Assembly (NCBI GenBank): GCA_013365365.1
Contig: JABVXU010000067.1
Span: 1 to 64,000 of the forward strand
DNA length: 64,000 nt
DNA from: Cruorifilaria tuberocauda
Taxonomy: Eukaryota; Nematoda; Chromadorea; Rhabditida; Onchocercidae
Direction: 5' to 3'
This document shows, one piece after another, positions 38,750 through 50,809 of the stretch. The notes beneath the pieces are model-generated. The model was not told the origin of the DNA. It searched no databases and was given only the letters and a program-made list of their open reading frames with translations. Every line of letters starts with the position of its first letter. Positions within the stretch are counted from its first letter, which is position 1. A program made the translations under genes and the position numbers.

Positions 38750-40020
38750 TTAATCACAGCATTCTGCCAAACAGCAACCAAAACAACATGCTAGCAATGC
38801 CCATAAACAACATTTCGAGTTGTTACCCGAACTTTGAGGTGGTCCTGTTGTTTGTCTAAATAATTAAACAGTAACATTTCTTTCAATTATTTGAATTTCA
38901 TCGATTAAAATAAAGAAAAACAAAAGAAAATTATTTATATTTAAATTGCCGACACGATGTTATCAAAATTGCATGATTGAATTGGATTAAATGATTGCGT
39001 GAGTTTAATGGACTTTTGTCCCTCCCCTCAGTTCAGATTGTTGTTAACCTCGACCGGTCATCATGTCTTCTTTGACTCCGAAAATATATTCTATCATGTT
39101 TCGAAATTTCGACCGATTATGTATTTAAGTATACAAGGCATGGTAGAAAATCGTAGACAGCAATACTTTCAAATTTTTCAATTTTTTTGGAGAATTAAAG
39201 AAATTCGATAAACAAACATAATTGTCGGTTGGTGACCGTAACCATGACCAAATGTCGGCTGTGGCTGATTCGGATAATATGGTTGCTGGGATTGTGATGG
39301 ATAGCAATAGCCAGGTGCACCATAATTTTGCGGGTACTACAGGAAGAATAAATTTGGTGCAGTAATCAAACGATTTAACGTTACATAACAACAATTTATT
39401 TGAAAACCTCTTTTCAATTGATCTGTTTTTGTTCTAATTCAATTTTTCCAACACAACACGTTGTATTATTTCATTACAATGTATTATCAACAAGTACAAT
39501 CACTACCAAATAGTAACAATATCATATTTCTTTTCTTTTTTATAGTAACACTTAATCATTATCTCATAACAAAGATTGAAAATATTTGAGCACTGGTAAA
39601 GATCAAACATGTGAATATAGAATCAACTATTGTAAAAATAATTGGAACAAAAATTACTGTGTATTGTACTGACATTGTTAAAAAAAAGGAGGTTTTGATA
39701 ACAAGTGCTACAAATTCGATTTTAGTTATTCCAAAAAACTTAATCATGCTTTACATTTTAAAATGATTGACAAATTGTAATGACCCAATCTAATTATGGT
39801 TAAAAAATCTCTTTTGGAAGATATGTCATGAGCTGATCTTTTCTAATTTGCACCATGTTGTAATTTAATTATCTTCGATATTATTTAAATCCATTTTCTA
39901 TTTGTTTTAAATTCATATTACAAGTTCACAGAAATAATATTATAAGCAGCCCACGGATGTAGTATCTGAAATATAACTAACTTGATATTGTTGAGAGTGA
40001 TAGGGTGGCGGTGCTGACAT
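38750..40020 (-). CDS. Small Pro/Tyr-rich protein with Cys-rich hydrophobic C-terminus (CYSTM-like)
   Basis: Three exons (39982-40020, 39218-39336, 38750-38855) total 264 nt and encode 87 aa; both introns are GT-AG and in phase. The protein starts MSAPPPYHSQQYQ and continues with a Tyr/Pro/Gln-rich middle (PSQSQQPYYPNQPQP, HGYGHQP). It ends in a hydrophobic module dense in cysteine (KCCLWALLACCFGCCLAECCD). This layout is that of cysteine-rich transmembrane module (CYSTM) proteins: short Pro/Gln/Tyr-rich cytosolic head and a C-terminal Cys-rich membrane segment. Such proteins are small tail-anchored or palmitoylated membrane proteins linked to stress tolerance in fungi and plants. I infer membrane location; function here is unknown. 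The 39-nt first exon and 0.5-0.6 kb introns explain why no long open frame is seen. Confidence 0.65.
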
Positions 40021-41033
40021 TTCTTTTAAATCGACAATATAATAATTCACTCTGCAATTTCTTAAAATTGTTTTATTCAGATAAAAATTACCGAAAATAA
40101 AGTAAGTGAAATAAATATTCCCGAGGTGAAATAATAAACAAGTTAAATGCAACTCGTTTATTATTTAATAAAGTAAACACCTTCGTTATTACAGCTGCAA
40201 GGAAGGGTCATTCGTTGCTGAATAAAAGAATAATAAGACAGGATGTTGACGGACTAGAATGGATGATATAGAAGAAAGGTGGCAATGGAGACAATAGATA
40301 GCTGCTTGTCTATCTCATATCGAAGATAAACAGCCAAACTTGGCAGTTTTTATAATCTTAGTGATCGTATTAAGATTTATCGTTAAAAAATTAAACAATT
40401 AAAAAAGGAATGGAAAGAGAGTTTTCATACTTCTGTTAAGTGTTTTTTTCTTTTCCACCTTTAAACAATCAGTAACAAATACTAACTGTGTTATATTGAA
40501 AACTAGTAAAATTGTCAGGCATTATTTAATTACTTTTATAATAAAATAGCAATAATATAATCTTAGTTTTTGGAGATTGAATAGGAGAGAATGAGAGAGA
40601 ACAAAGGTAGTTGCAAAATAAAAAGATAAAATAATTAAAACTTTTAAAAAAAAGTGCTGATGTTGCACAGTTCATATACGAAATTTGTTTACACCTTCAA
40701 AATGACATGTATATGTAAAGTCTTATTAAAATGATTTGAATTCAATTGTAATTGACTTTTACGTAACGCTGCATAATGCAATCTTTCACAAGAGATAGGT
40801 CGATTGAACAATGAGTGATAGTGATCTCTGATTGATAAACATCAAAATCTGAAGATTTTTGGGCAGCTTTAGAAAACTCCCAAACAAATTTGGAGACTCC
40901 CTTACATTTTTGTAGAATTCTATATTACTCTGTCTCTTCCCTTCTACAAAAGCCTTGTAGGGTTTATTTTTGTGTACTCCTGTAAAAAATTTTTCATGTC
41001 CTAATGACAAACCATCTCGTTTACTTAATTAAC

Positions 41034-41056
41034 TTCCTACACGTTCCTACACGTTC
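41034..41056. repeat. Ten-base tandem repeat
   Basis: TTCCTACACG occurs twice in a row followed by TTC, 2.3 copies. It is short, possibly replication slippage, with no known role. Confidence 0.6.
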
Positions 41057-41535
41057 TGAAATTCATTGGACAGATAAGTCTTTTAAAAATAAAGGGCGAC
41101 ATAAATGAGCGTAACATATTTTAGATTCAGTTTTGTTTTGAATTGAAATAGCTTTCAAATGAGACTGAACTTTACAGAATTCAAGAGAGAAAAAAAACTT
41201 TCCCGACTTTTAAAACATCCAAAATCTCGAAAGAAAGATAAACAGACATACAAATCTGTTCTTTTCTAGAAAAGAGAAAACATAAGGGTCAATGAAAACT
41301 AATTCAGTGGTTGCGGATAGAAGGATACAAAAAAAATGATCAATTAAAGCGACATAAAATACATACAGCAACCAACGATCGCCTGTGCCGCGTGATTCGA
41401 GAAAGATAATGACAGGTATTCCGTGAATGTAAGGAAAGGAATAGTAACTCTTATATCCATTCTATCATACATATGTCAATATACAGGACAGATGGAATTT
41501 ACAAGCTAATAAGGAATGAAGAAAAGAGTCATCAT

Positions 41536-41642
41536 TCATCCGTATGGGTCAGTGTGTCCACGGTGTCTAAATGACCGGAAGATTTGAAATTTGTTGTCGG
41601 AATAGTCAGTCGATTCTTCAGTCACGGTATCGGAATCACCAT
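41536..41642 (-). CDS. Candidate terminal exon of an unrecognised gene
   Basis: After an acceptor (ATATGTAG) an open frame entered in phase 1 gives DSDTVTEESTDYSDN then a basic FRSFRHRGHTDPYG and a stop (41536-41538). The acidic-to-basic composition and higher GC look coding. A phase-compatible donor (GTTG|GTGATT) lies about 90 bases upstream, after residues reading YVDDV. No start exon could be assembled, and the plus strand is also partly open, so this stays tentative. Confidence 0.25.
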
Positions 41643-43877
41643 CTACATATTACGTTGGGAGAGACGTTATGTTTAGCGCGGCGGTCGATTGGCTTATGAA
41701 ATAGGTTTGTGGTGAATTGAATTGATGAGTCATACTGACAACAATAGACTTGCAATCACCAACGTCATCAACATATGCAGGTATTGGTTGTGATTATCGA
41801 TCTTTCTGGACAAGTAATTGCGCTTTTGATAATTCATCCATTTCCATATCAATCATCGAACAGTTTTGAAGCAGAAATAATAAGATAAAACTACGAATGA
41901 ATTCGCTTGGCAAATCATAGTACTTTTTACATCTTCAGCTATGGAAAACTGTTATTTCAGCGGAGTATATCAATCAATAAGCATAAGTAATTAATAAAAT
42001 TAATCTTCGGAATAAAATCAAATAAAATCTAGATGAAACAATAATAAACATTGATGACCTTATCGATTTCCAGTATAGAAGATATGCAAAAGGACAATTT
42101 CCGACTTTTTCCTCACAACTCAAAATGATTTTTAGTTTATCGAGACCATTAGAGTATCTTTCTTTTAATTAATTTCCTAAAAATTTTTATTTCCAATGTA
42201 GTTTCACGAAACTTTTCTTCACGTCATTTTTTCTTTTTTCTAAGCGCTTAACGAATGATCTTCATTCAAATGTAAAATTTGGCTTGATACCTTATCAAAA
42301 TAGAAAATAGAAAATCGTATTAGTTGGTTGGTATTAAATCACAGAAGAATGATTCAGATATTCAAAATAAACTGAAAAGAGAGGAACATTATTTGACGCT
42401 TGAAATACTTTGCATTTACTTTAAATCTTTGATCTTTCAGATTGATTCATCTTTTCTAATTTTCAAAATTTAATGCTTTTTGTAATATAATCTGTTATAT
42501 TTGCAGACCTAAATCATCATTACTTTTAGCAAGGGGTATTTGTTTTGACTGTCCTGCCTTATTTTAAATCTTCAAAGCAGTAATTTTCCAGTGGAGAAAG
42601 TTGAGTTTCAATCCAAAGAACTGGTCGTGTTGATTTCGCAATTTTTTTGATTCTTATATTTTAGAATAAATAATAATTAAAACATCGGAACTTTATTTGT
42701 GATAAAATTTCCATCAGTAAAGCAAAATATCTTGTTACAAATCTGCAATTAAGATTAAAACGATTCAAGTTGATAAAAAAATTCATCTTAAAAATCAAAA
42801 AATAATATGTATATATAATCATCTTCAAGTAAAAAAAGAAAAAACCCCTTCCGTGACATAAAAATTGTTTTCTTCCAGTTCCAAATTCTTACAAATTAGA
42901 TATCAGCGTACATGCCTAATTAAGAGGAAATAATGCAAAATCGCGATTTACTTACGAAGCAATTTGACTGATATTTTAAAAAAAATTTAGAGAATTAATG
43001 ACGATTACCTATGTCCAACCTGACATCAGATTACATGAAGTATTTAAAAGCTTGAGTATGAGCGAGAAATTCTTCAAGGTTAATTTGAGACGGCTTCTAG
43101 CATTTAATCAACTGATTAAAGAGATCTGTTACACTAAGCAGTTGAGTGGTTATTGTTGTGAACTTTTCTTGGTTTGAAAGAAATTTTTGTTCGCATACTC
43201 GAATTCTATGTGAAGGTTTGATTGTTTGGAGAAGATTTTATTCTTTTAAAAAGTTATAATACAACTGACCAACGCTGTAGTAAATTGATCGATCACTAGC
43301 TGTTTTTCTTGTCAAGAACCTGATTGGTGTTTCTCATTGAGCGCTAATAGTCGTGACATTTGTTGTCGCTCTTCGATTGGAACTTTTAAGTTCTCTCAGA
43401 ATTGCTTTGAATTCTGAAATTAACTGTATTTATTTCTGTTGAATTAGACGAAGTTCGATTTTTTATTTAAAGGAAAGGTCAATCGATTGTGAACAAAGAA
43501 TTACCTTGAGATACAGCGGATGAGGTTGATGGTAACATGTGGTCATTGGATATAAACCACTATTCTATGAAATGGCGTTCTATGAAATTTGTACATCAAA
43601 GAAAGCAAACAAACATATCTTAACAAAAATTTTGTGAGCAGCAGCAATTACTGACTATAGTTTTGCAACAGTAAACAAGGTAAATCATGTGACTAAGAAA
43701 CATTGGTAGAAAATTGTAATGAACAATTTCTTTAATATAAACACGCTTAGAATTCCATATTTTTTCTCGAAAAAATAAAAAATAAAGTTCCATAGCTCGC
43801 CTTCATGAATACCTCAAAATTAATCTTTTCACTGAAATCATATTTCAAGCTAACATATTCTCATGCTGGAGAAAATT

Positions 43878-46800
43878 TTATCTAAGCGCTGATTTGGAGC
43901 GATGAATTGCCGATGGAAACTTTTTGTAATCTTGGTTAAATTTAATGGATCGCTTGATGGACTGATGCCTTTTGGTACGTGTTGGAATAAATTGTCGCGG
44001 AATAATATTACTTGGTGGGACCCACGGAACTAAATGTGATCGGCGGAACATTTCATCAAATTTCATAATTCGACCTTGTAACGATTCGTTAAAATGACGT
44101 TCACTTTCCTGAAAAACTGATTTATTTGCTATATTTAAACGACTTTTAATTTAATGCTATGTATCATGCTATATATCATGCTCCAAATTGCAGGATAAAT
44201 CTAGTGTATAAAATAAAACCTTTATTTGAAGCCAAACATCGTAAGCTTCTCTTGCCCGTGCTTCTTTATATTCTTTTGTATTCCTACGAAGCATTTCTTC
44301 TGTCTTCCTGGATTTTAGTAGTTTTCGTCGGGTTTCCAAATTTCGAATTTTGTTTTCTTCATACCTCAAACTGCTTTCATTTTTTCCAATATTTGAACTT
44401 GTTGAAATAAATTCACATTAAAAGATATAAAGCAAAATGAAATATTCACAAAAATATTGGCAAATATGCCGACTGTCTTTTTCTAAATATTTTGAACATT
44501 CCCATCAACAACGACTCTTTGATCCTAATTCCACAATCCAGATAAACGATTTTTTGCTGAACAACCTATTAGTAATGACTATAATTATGAAAATATCGCC
44601 ATCATCATTGCTTCGTCAATGTAAAATGACTTCAGAAAGCACTTTTTTTCATTAAATAATGGCCAAGTATTACCATGATCAATTATCACTTTTATATTAT
44701 CGTCTTATTAGCTGATCACAAGGTTAATTTCTTGCCTAACTGACTGTAGCACAAAATAAGTTTGCTAATATGCTTTGAACCATCAGGTTAAGCAAGCTTG
44801 GATCGGAGTGTTTCATTTTCAATATCGCTATATTTAAATACATTTCAGCTTACTTTCCATCAAACTACAAAGATAGAATAAAGCAAGAAGCGTATAATGA
44901 TTATATATTTAGACTCATTTACCATGCGCTGAATGCTTTCTGAGCCTCATTATTTCTTATTTCGGTTTCGCGTTTCTTTTTAAGTTCTTCGTCTTCTTTA
45001 TTTTGCATGTCCTGTTTTCTCTCCTTCGAAAGTTTTTGCAATCGATCTGCTTTCCATGCTTGAAACGTCTGAATTCAAAGTATAAACTACTGCCTCTTAC
45101 TTCTGAAAGTACCAATATTATAAGGGAATTTGTCATCACTAATTGAAATGATTAGTATTAATTAACAAAAACAGATTTGAATCGTTTCACATCTTACTAA
45201 ATCTCAAAATGCAACAGACTTGATTAAAGTAGTTGGATGGTTGGCAGAACTATGATAATTGCTGACGTAAACCGATTTGATGAATTTCATGAAAAAGCCT
45301 TCTAATGTAATGTAATGAAGTTAGAACTTCGCTCTTGTAGAAAAATATGTCATACTTGATTGCGCATAACTCTTTTTTTAGCAAGTTTGTGTAAATTCCA
45401 AAGCCAAGTATTCTTTTATAAGTTCGTATCCTGTTTTCAAGAAGATAAAGCTACGCAAGTCCAATTTACGATTTCCATTACTTGTACTATTTCCCTTACT
45501 TTCCTGAACCCACCTGAGTCGCTTCCTCCTTTTTTCTCCTCATTTCTTCCATCTTCTCTTTTGCTAAAGCTTCCGCTTTTACCTTTTTGTTTCTTCTCAT
45601 TTCGCAAATTGCCTCATCATTTCGTTGCTTCCAAATTTCATAATTCCTTTCAGCTTCTTTTTTTCTCTCTTCCCTGGCCTGTAATTTAGCCATTCAAAAA
45701 TTTGACAAAGCCACGATCAATTTAGTTAGATGACAGCGGAAATTTATGTATTCTAGTATACCTTTCTTTCCTCCTCTTCTTTCTCTTTCTGTTTTCGTCG
45801 CTTTTCTCTTTCTTGTTTCAGTTTTTCTCGAAACCATTCCTGGAATACATTTTTAAATAATACCAGTTATTCTGCATTCTTTTCAGTCCTTTCCTCTACT
45901 TTTTTTGGATATATTTAGAAATGGTTTTTACCTCATATGCTGCTTTCCCAGAAGATAAACTTTCATTAAGAGCCGTAGTTCTTGAATATTTTTCAACTGG
46001 TTTCCTCAATTCGCTGAAGTTTGTGCAAAATTAGGGAACTTCTTCTCTACGTATGACATATTTTTCACAAGCTTGTTTTGGTCAATGATATTAGTTAGAT
46101 TTCAGCGATCTTACCTGTTTGATTTAATCCTTGAGATTGTTGAAACTGATCGCATTCGAAATGTATCACGTAAATTTTGCTCGGATATCTGACTTTCCGT
46201 TGCTTTGGTGTTCTTAACGGCATAAATATTAAGGAGTTTGTAACTTTCTGATCCTAATAAATTTTCAACAGAGATTTTGAAAAATTTTTAATTATTTTAG
46301 TGATGCTCTACCGACGAATTCCACATTACACCAAATAATTGGTTTTTCTGCCTTACTGTCGTTAGCGACTGATCAGAAGCTTGTTCTTGATTTGAAGTGC
46401 CTAGTGAACGCTGAAAACGGTTTTCACTTTCCGCTATGCTAATAGGTGGTGAACGTGCTACTTCCTGTGCAATCGCTACAGCACCATTTTGGCACTTGTC
46501 ATTAACCGTTTGTAATTTTTGTCTGAAATCATCTAGGAATTTCAAAAAGTCAGTTGAGTGAGCATATGGGACGGTGAACACTTTAAATTAACCTCGAAAA
46601 AAAGATGATCAATTCAATTTTCTGTGTTAATGAATAGCTAAGATCGGCCTTGCACTCAGTACTTAGCAAGATCAAGTAATCATAAAAATTCTTTAGTTTG
46701 AAAATTAGAAGAAAAGTGACATATTCTCTTTAGATTTCCTCTCAGTTCTATTTGCATCACTGCTATGAAAGTTAGATTTTTCATCCTCCTCTTTCTCATC

Positions 46801-47410
46801 GTCTTCCTCCGCACCATTGTTTATTTCTTCCTCTTCACGTTGCCAATGCTCCACGGTCACGTGACTTTTCTGAATCATTACTTTGCAGTTTCGCAGTAGA
46901 AAAGCAGTCTTAAAAATTTGAAAGGAGCAATTTTTTAAGGTTCAATAAATAGCAAATGTTTAGTGTTAATTGGCCTAAACAAATGACTTACAAACAACTC
47001 ACATTCGTCAGTCCAAGTTTCAGAGATGACAGAAATGAATCGTTGATTGCAGCTTCTATAACTGCATCTTCATACTGGCCATGTTTTGTTTTTGGCCTCT
47101 CCACTAACTGTGTTTGTATTGATAGCTCAGCTAAAATAGGCAGTCTTGAAGCTTGTGAACTGAAAGTCAAGAAGTTATGTAAACTCAAGGAAATATTGAC
47201 GAGAATCTAGCCTTCAAGAATCTATCTATGTAGATAATTAACGTTTAAAAATCCAATGAATCTATCACTTATTATTGCAAAAGAATATCAAGATTAAAAG
47301 CACTGACCTTTCTGAACCATATTTCCTTTTTCTGACTGAATTCCCAGCATTTTGTCAAGCGTGACACTATGTTTGGTACTACGCCTTCGTGGTATCGCTC
47401 CATTCTTCAT
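43878..47410 (-). CDS. Charged coiled-coil/helical microtubule-associated protein, MAP9-like
   Basis: Eleven exons: 47308-47410, 47003-47151, 46721-46869, 46330-46522, 46115-46212, 45932-46013, 45762-45839, 45514-45678, 44923-45068, 44220-44364, 43878-44108; 1,539 nt, 512 aa, all in phase. The acceptor of the second exon is uncertain (47151 keeps phase; 47159 has the better signal but does not). The N-terminus is basic (KNGAIPRRRSTKHSVTLDKM), followed by an acidic stretch (EEEEINNGAEEDDEKEEDE). Residues 259-436 are an almost continuous Lys/Glu/Arg helix with [YF]xxW motifs at Trp260, 300, 344, 388 and 432. The C-terminus is basic and Pro-containing (VPWVPPSNIIPRQFIPTRTK). The composition and aromatic-xx-Trp repeats resemble MAP9/ASAP (worm MAPH-9), a microtubule and cilium protein; CCDC181-type proteins are an alternative. 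The gene structure is well supported, the family name less so. Confidence 0.6.
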
Positions 47411-47428
47411 CCCACTATTTCTCCAAAT

Positions 47429-47432
47429 ACTG
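47429..47432 (-). promoter_or_regulatory. Candidate trans-splice acceptor of the MAP9-like gene
   Basis: GATGAGTTTTCAG on the minus strand ends 19 bases upstream of the ATG at 47408-47410. No upstream coding exon was seen, so spliced-leader addition is likely. Confidence 0.4.
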
Positions 47433-48400
47433 AAAACTCATCACGGCAAACTTTATTAATGTCCATAAAAATTTAACATAAACATTAACAAGATTTTTGG
47501 GTTCTACGATCAAAGTAAAAATCATGAAAGGATTGCATTTTAAGCGAAAGAGTTAAACCATAATCGCTGTTGAATTCCTTCATGTTTCGATTCGAAGAGA
47601 GAGCCACTAACAATTGAAAGTGATTTTAAATTTCCTAAGATATCAAAAAACAGATCAGTTTAGAAAGCTCCAAATTATAATAAAATAATTTTCTGAAAGA
47701 TAGGTAAAATGGAAGCCAAATTATAATTTCACAGCAGAGAATTTTGTAGGTAGACCATTTGAAAAGTGTAAAATCTTCAAGAAATTTGCAGAATCCAGAA
47801 ATCCACGGCTCTTGAAATATTTATTAAACCAAGTAAAAATATAAAAAACGAGAAGACTGAAAATATCAAATGAGAGATAGTAAGGGGTTGGTCACATTTC
47901 TCGCAGTCATATGCTATAACCATAGCAACCGATAAACGCTTCGGGAGTGACAGTCTTGAAATTTTACGGCGAAATTCCGAAATTCTACAGTCAATGTACT
48001 TGAACCGTATTCCAGATTCCTAGTACTTATACAATATTTTGAGGATTAATAGTCTATTAAGCGAAGAATTAAAAAAAGTATTGAAATCCAGAAAGTGACA
48101 GTTGTTTATTAAACGGATAGCTGATATAGATTTTGATACTTAAACAATCTGGAGAGATTCCATCCAAATACGTCCTTATACTGGAAGTTTTGATAGTACA
48201 AGGAATTATATACAAATTTTATTTTCAGTCAAACATTTTAAAAATATTGCTTTCGGTAACAGGACCGCTGTAAATACTTTCCAAATAGTGATTAATACAT
48301 GCAATAATAAATTAACAGTGATTGCGCTTTCACGTCAAGATTATCACTTCTTTAATATACAAGCAACATTAGTAAATCATTGAAAGACATTTGATGTATA
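47433..48400. other. Intergenic region between two minus-strand genes
   Basis: About 0.97 kb between the stop of the VOPP1/Shisa-like gene and the 5' end of the MAP9-like gene. It is AT-rich with no open frame of note. The close head-to-tail spacing would allow an operon but does not show one. Confidence 0.5.
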
Positions 48401-50437
48401 TCAGTATGACTTTATAGGATTGATACGAGGGAGATATCGACGGTCACCAAAGTACGTTTGAGGTCCACTGACCTAAAATACACATTTATCTAAAATCAAT
48501 TAATAGAAGTATTGGAAAACAAAAATGTTGCTATTTGGATATCCATTATATTCACCAAATTTGTATTACTCCTTCAGTTTTAAGACCAATATTTCTCTCT
48601 TAATCTACTTAAGTGATTGCATTAAGGAGATGTCTTTTGCCTATGAAGTCTTCGAAATCACGAAGATTGTCGATAATATCAGAAGGACTCCAGTAATAAT
48701 TCAGAAAACAATGATAATGCATTTCCGTTATTCATGCTGAAACAACAAAAAATTTTAAAGCGGCACATTACTTGTGATCCAGCAACACTATCTTCCGTAA
48801 AACTTCCGCTGAATTCATAACCACGCTCATCGCTTTTACGATTATAAATGTAGTAAATTATAAGCATGGCAGCTGCTGTGAACAGTATCGCAAAAACGAA
48901 TATTAACAAAAGAATAACCATCAAGTTATAAGTGCCACTCCTTCAATAACTTTTTATTGGGACAGTTCATGGTTCATTTTATAAACAATTTAAAAGGGGT
49001 TTGGCGGAAGCATTTATAAAATTTGTATTTAGGACTCCACTTTCTAAGAATACACTCTTGCGTATGCACTGAGACGAATAGTAGAATATTGAAGCATTAT
49101 TTGAAACTTGAAGTCTAAAATAAATGTTTGTTAAACAGTGATGGAAGTTATTTATAATTTTTACTACTAAATTTTAGAGATACTTCCCGGACACCTAATT
49201 TAAATACATATAACGAACATTTTAATTTCCTGAAGTGCGCAGCAGCCATCTGTGCAGCATCCAATATTACATAAATATGTTATTGGGTTATCGTTAGCCA
49301 AGTTTTTATAATAACATAAGTAACCACCATCATCTAAAAATTTTTTCCCATAATTTTTATCCGTTTTCAAACTAACAAAAAGTTTGCCATATGATCATGT
49401 CATATGTCATATGTTATATCTTATTGTCAATTTATATGTTGTTGTTGGGACGAAAATCCTTTAGACGGAACTTCACCGCATTCATGCCACCGAAGAAAAC
49501 CTTTTAAAGTTCCGAATTAAACTTACTAGTTTTTTCATGATAGATTAAATCGCTCAAATTCTTTTTGATTTCACTTGCTATTGTTGAAACCAATCTAAAA
49601 AGGAATTTCTAACACGACTCACTTAATGTACCAGAAATCATTTTCTTAATTTTATTTATCATGAAGAATAAAGTGGTTTAGCCAACTTTGCTTACTTAGT
49701 GCTATGGAATTTTTAAAAAGATTTGGACTACGCGACAATCAATAAGGTTTGTCCTTGAACAAAAAACTTTATCAATACGGCGACACTAATATACGTTTGT
49801 CACGACGTCGCTATCAGCGATAATTGTACTCTTCATTTAGTAAAAGTAAGTCCATTATATGAAGTTTCAGCTGATATGCAGAAAGAATGCAATCCATTCT
49901 AGTTTAAAGTAGCAGACATTCAAAAACCTGATGAAGCACTTAATTAGTCATTCAGCGTAGTTGATTTTAATCAAATAAGAAAAAGACTTGCGCAATAGTA
50001 GTTTGTTCCATATGAAGCTGTTCCTGTTCGTTCAGCAATAAATTACTTGGCGAAAAATTATCTGCAATAAAATAATTCTTACTGTAAGCTTTATAATAAG
50101 AATGTCCAAATTCATTATCTGAAGTGATTAGCGATATTTCCCGCAGTTAAATTAAATTAAAAAAAGATAATGTTTCCAGAGGCTCTTTTTTGAGTCATAT
50201 TTTTAAAGACAATTATGTGCGAGTAATGAAGCTTAAAATTTTTGCTTTTATAGATTCTTGCCGGATCAGACAAATACAGATGTTAATTAAAATACTCAAA
50301 GGAAGACTGTTAAAAAGTAAATTATTTAACATTCAACTTGAACTTAAGTAAGAAAATGCTTACCAAGAAGTAATGCGGAAGTGTTAAACTTTTCAGCTGA
50401 GCAGACGCGAAACAGTGTAATAGAGATGATTTGTGAG
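48401..50437 (-). CDS. Small type I membrane protein, VOPP1/Shisa/WBP1-like (5' end incomplete)
   Basis: Core exons are 49219-49333 (phase 1 in, 2 out), a membrane exon starting near 48928 and ending 48772 (phase 2 in, 0 out), and 48401-48472 with the stop. A likely upstream exon ends at about 50365 in phase 1 (SAEKFNTSALLL, then GTAAGC) and could carry the end of a signal peptide. The ectodomain reads GGYLCYYKNL then, eight residues on, YLCNIGCCTDGCCALQ, i.e. CYY-x(n)-Y-x-C-x(3)-CC-x(3)-CC. This Cys pattern followed directly by a transmembrane helix (MVILLLIFVFAILFTAAAML) and a basic stop-transfer (YNRK) is the hallmark of VOPP1/WBP1/Shisa-type adaptors. The tail of about 48 residues contains PQTYFGDRRYLPR but no PPxY motif. 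Known relatives recruit NEDD4-type ligases or retain receptors in the secretory pathway. The start codon was not found; Met48921 alone would give 73 aa. Confidence 0.55.
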
Positions 50438-50439
50438 AT

Positions 50440-50809
50440 GGGAACTTAGCAAATAAGCAATGTTGGGAAATGATTACGCGGGGTAGTGCAGTTCGGTATA
50501 TGCTTGTGTATATATGTTAAACTGTACAATAGTGACAAGCCAGGTGGGTTGACCAAACGAGAAAGCTATCAAGTCACCACTTTAAATTTGTTTACTTTAC
50601 GAGTTTGAACTACTTCTGTCTCAATACTTTGGACACTCGGTCCATATTGCTTAGCGTTCTTCCGAACGAACCAAACCAGCATCATATTTATCCTGTTTCT
50701 TTGCCATTCGTCATCATTTCGCATCTATTATTGTATTTCCCTTTCTCCACTTGATTTTCAATTTTCAACAAATCCGTGGTATCAGTCTTACTGCTCTCAT
50801 CATTCTCTG
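50440..50809. other. Short region without a gene call
   Basis: AT-rich sequence 3' of the candidate exons at 50810-51120 and 5' of the VOPP1/Shisa-like gene, where its missing first exon might lie. No ATG-bearing signal-peptide exon with a phase-1 donor was found by eye. Confidence 0.4.

Larger units (their letters stand above)
40021..43877. other. Gene-poor region with one candidate exon
   Basis: Nearly 3.9 kb upstream of the CYSTM-like gene and downstream of the MAP9-like gene. The frame 40786-41010 (minus, 74 codons) lacks compatible neighbours and I do not accept it. A GC-richer zone at 41340-41830 contains a plausible terminal exon (41536-41642, minus). A ten-base unit (TTCCTACACG) is tandemly repeated at 41034-41056. 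The rest is AT-rich with nothing recognisable. Confidence 0.5.

Noticed and set aside
40786..41010. 74-codon minus-strand frame with ordinary composition
   Set aside because: It looks superficially coding, but no acceptor/donor arrangement connects it to anything and no family was recognised; left as possible noise.
45360..45689. 109-codon plus-strand Phe/Ser/Pro-rich frame
   Set aside because: Antisense of the Glu/Lys-rich MAP9-like exon 45514-45678; GAA/AAG codons read as TTC/CTT on this strand.
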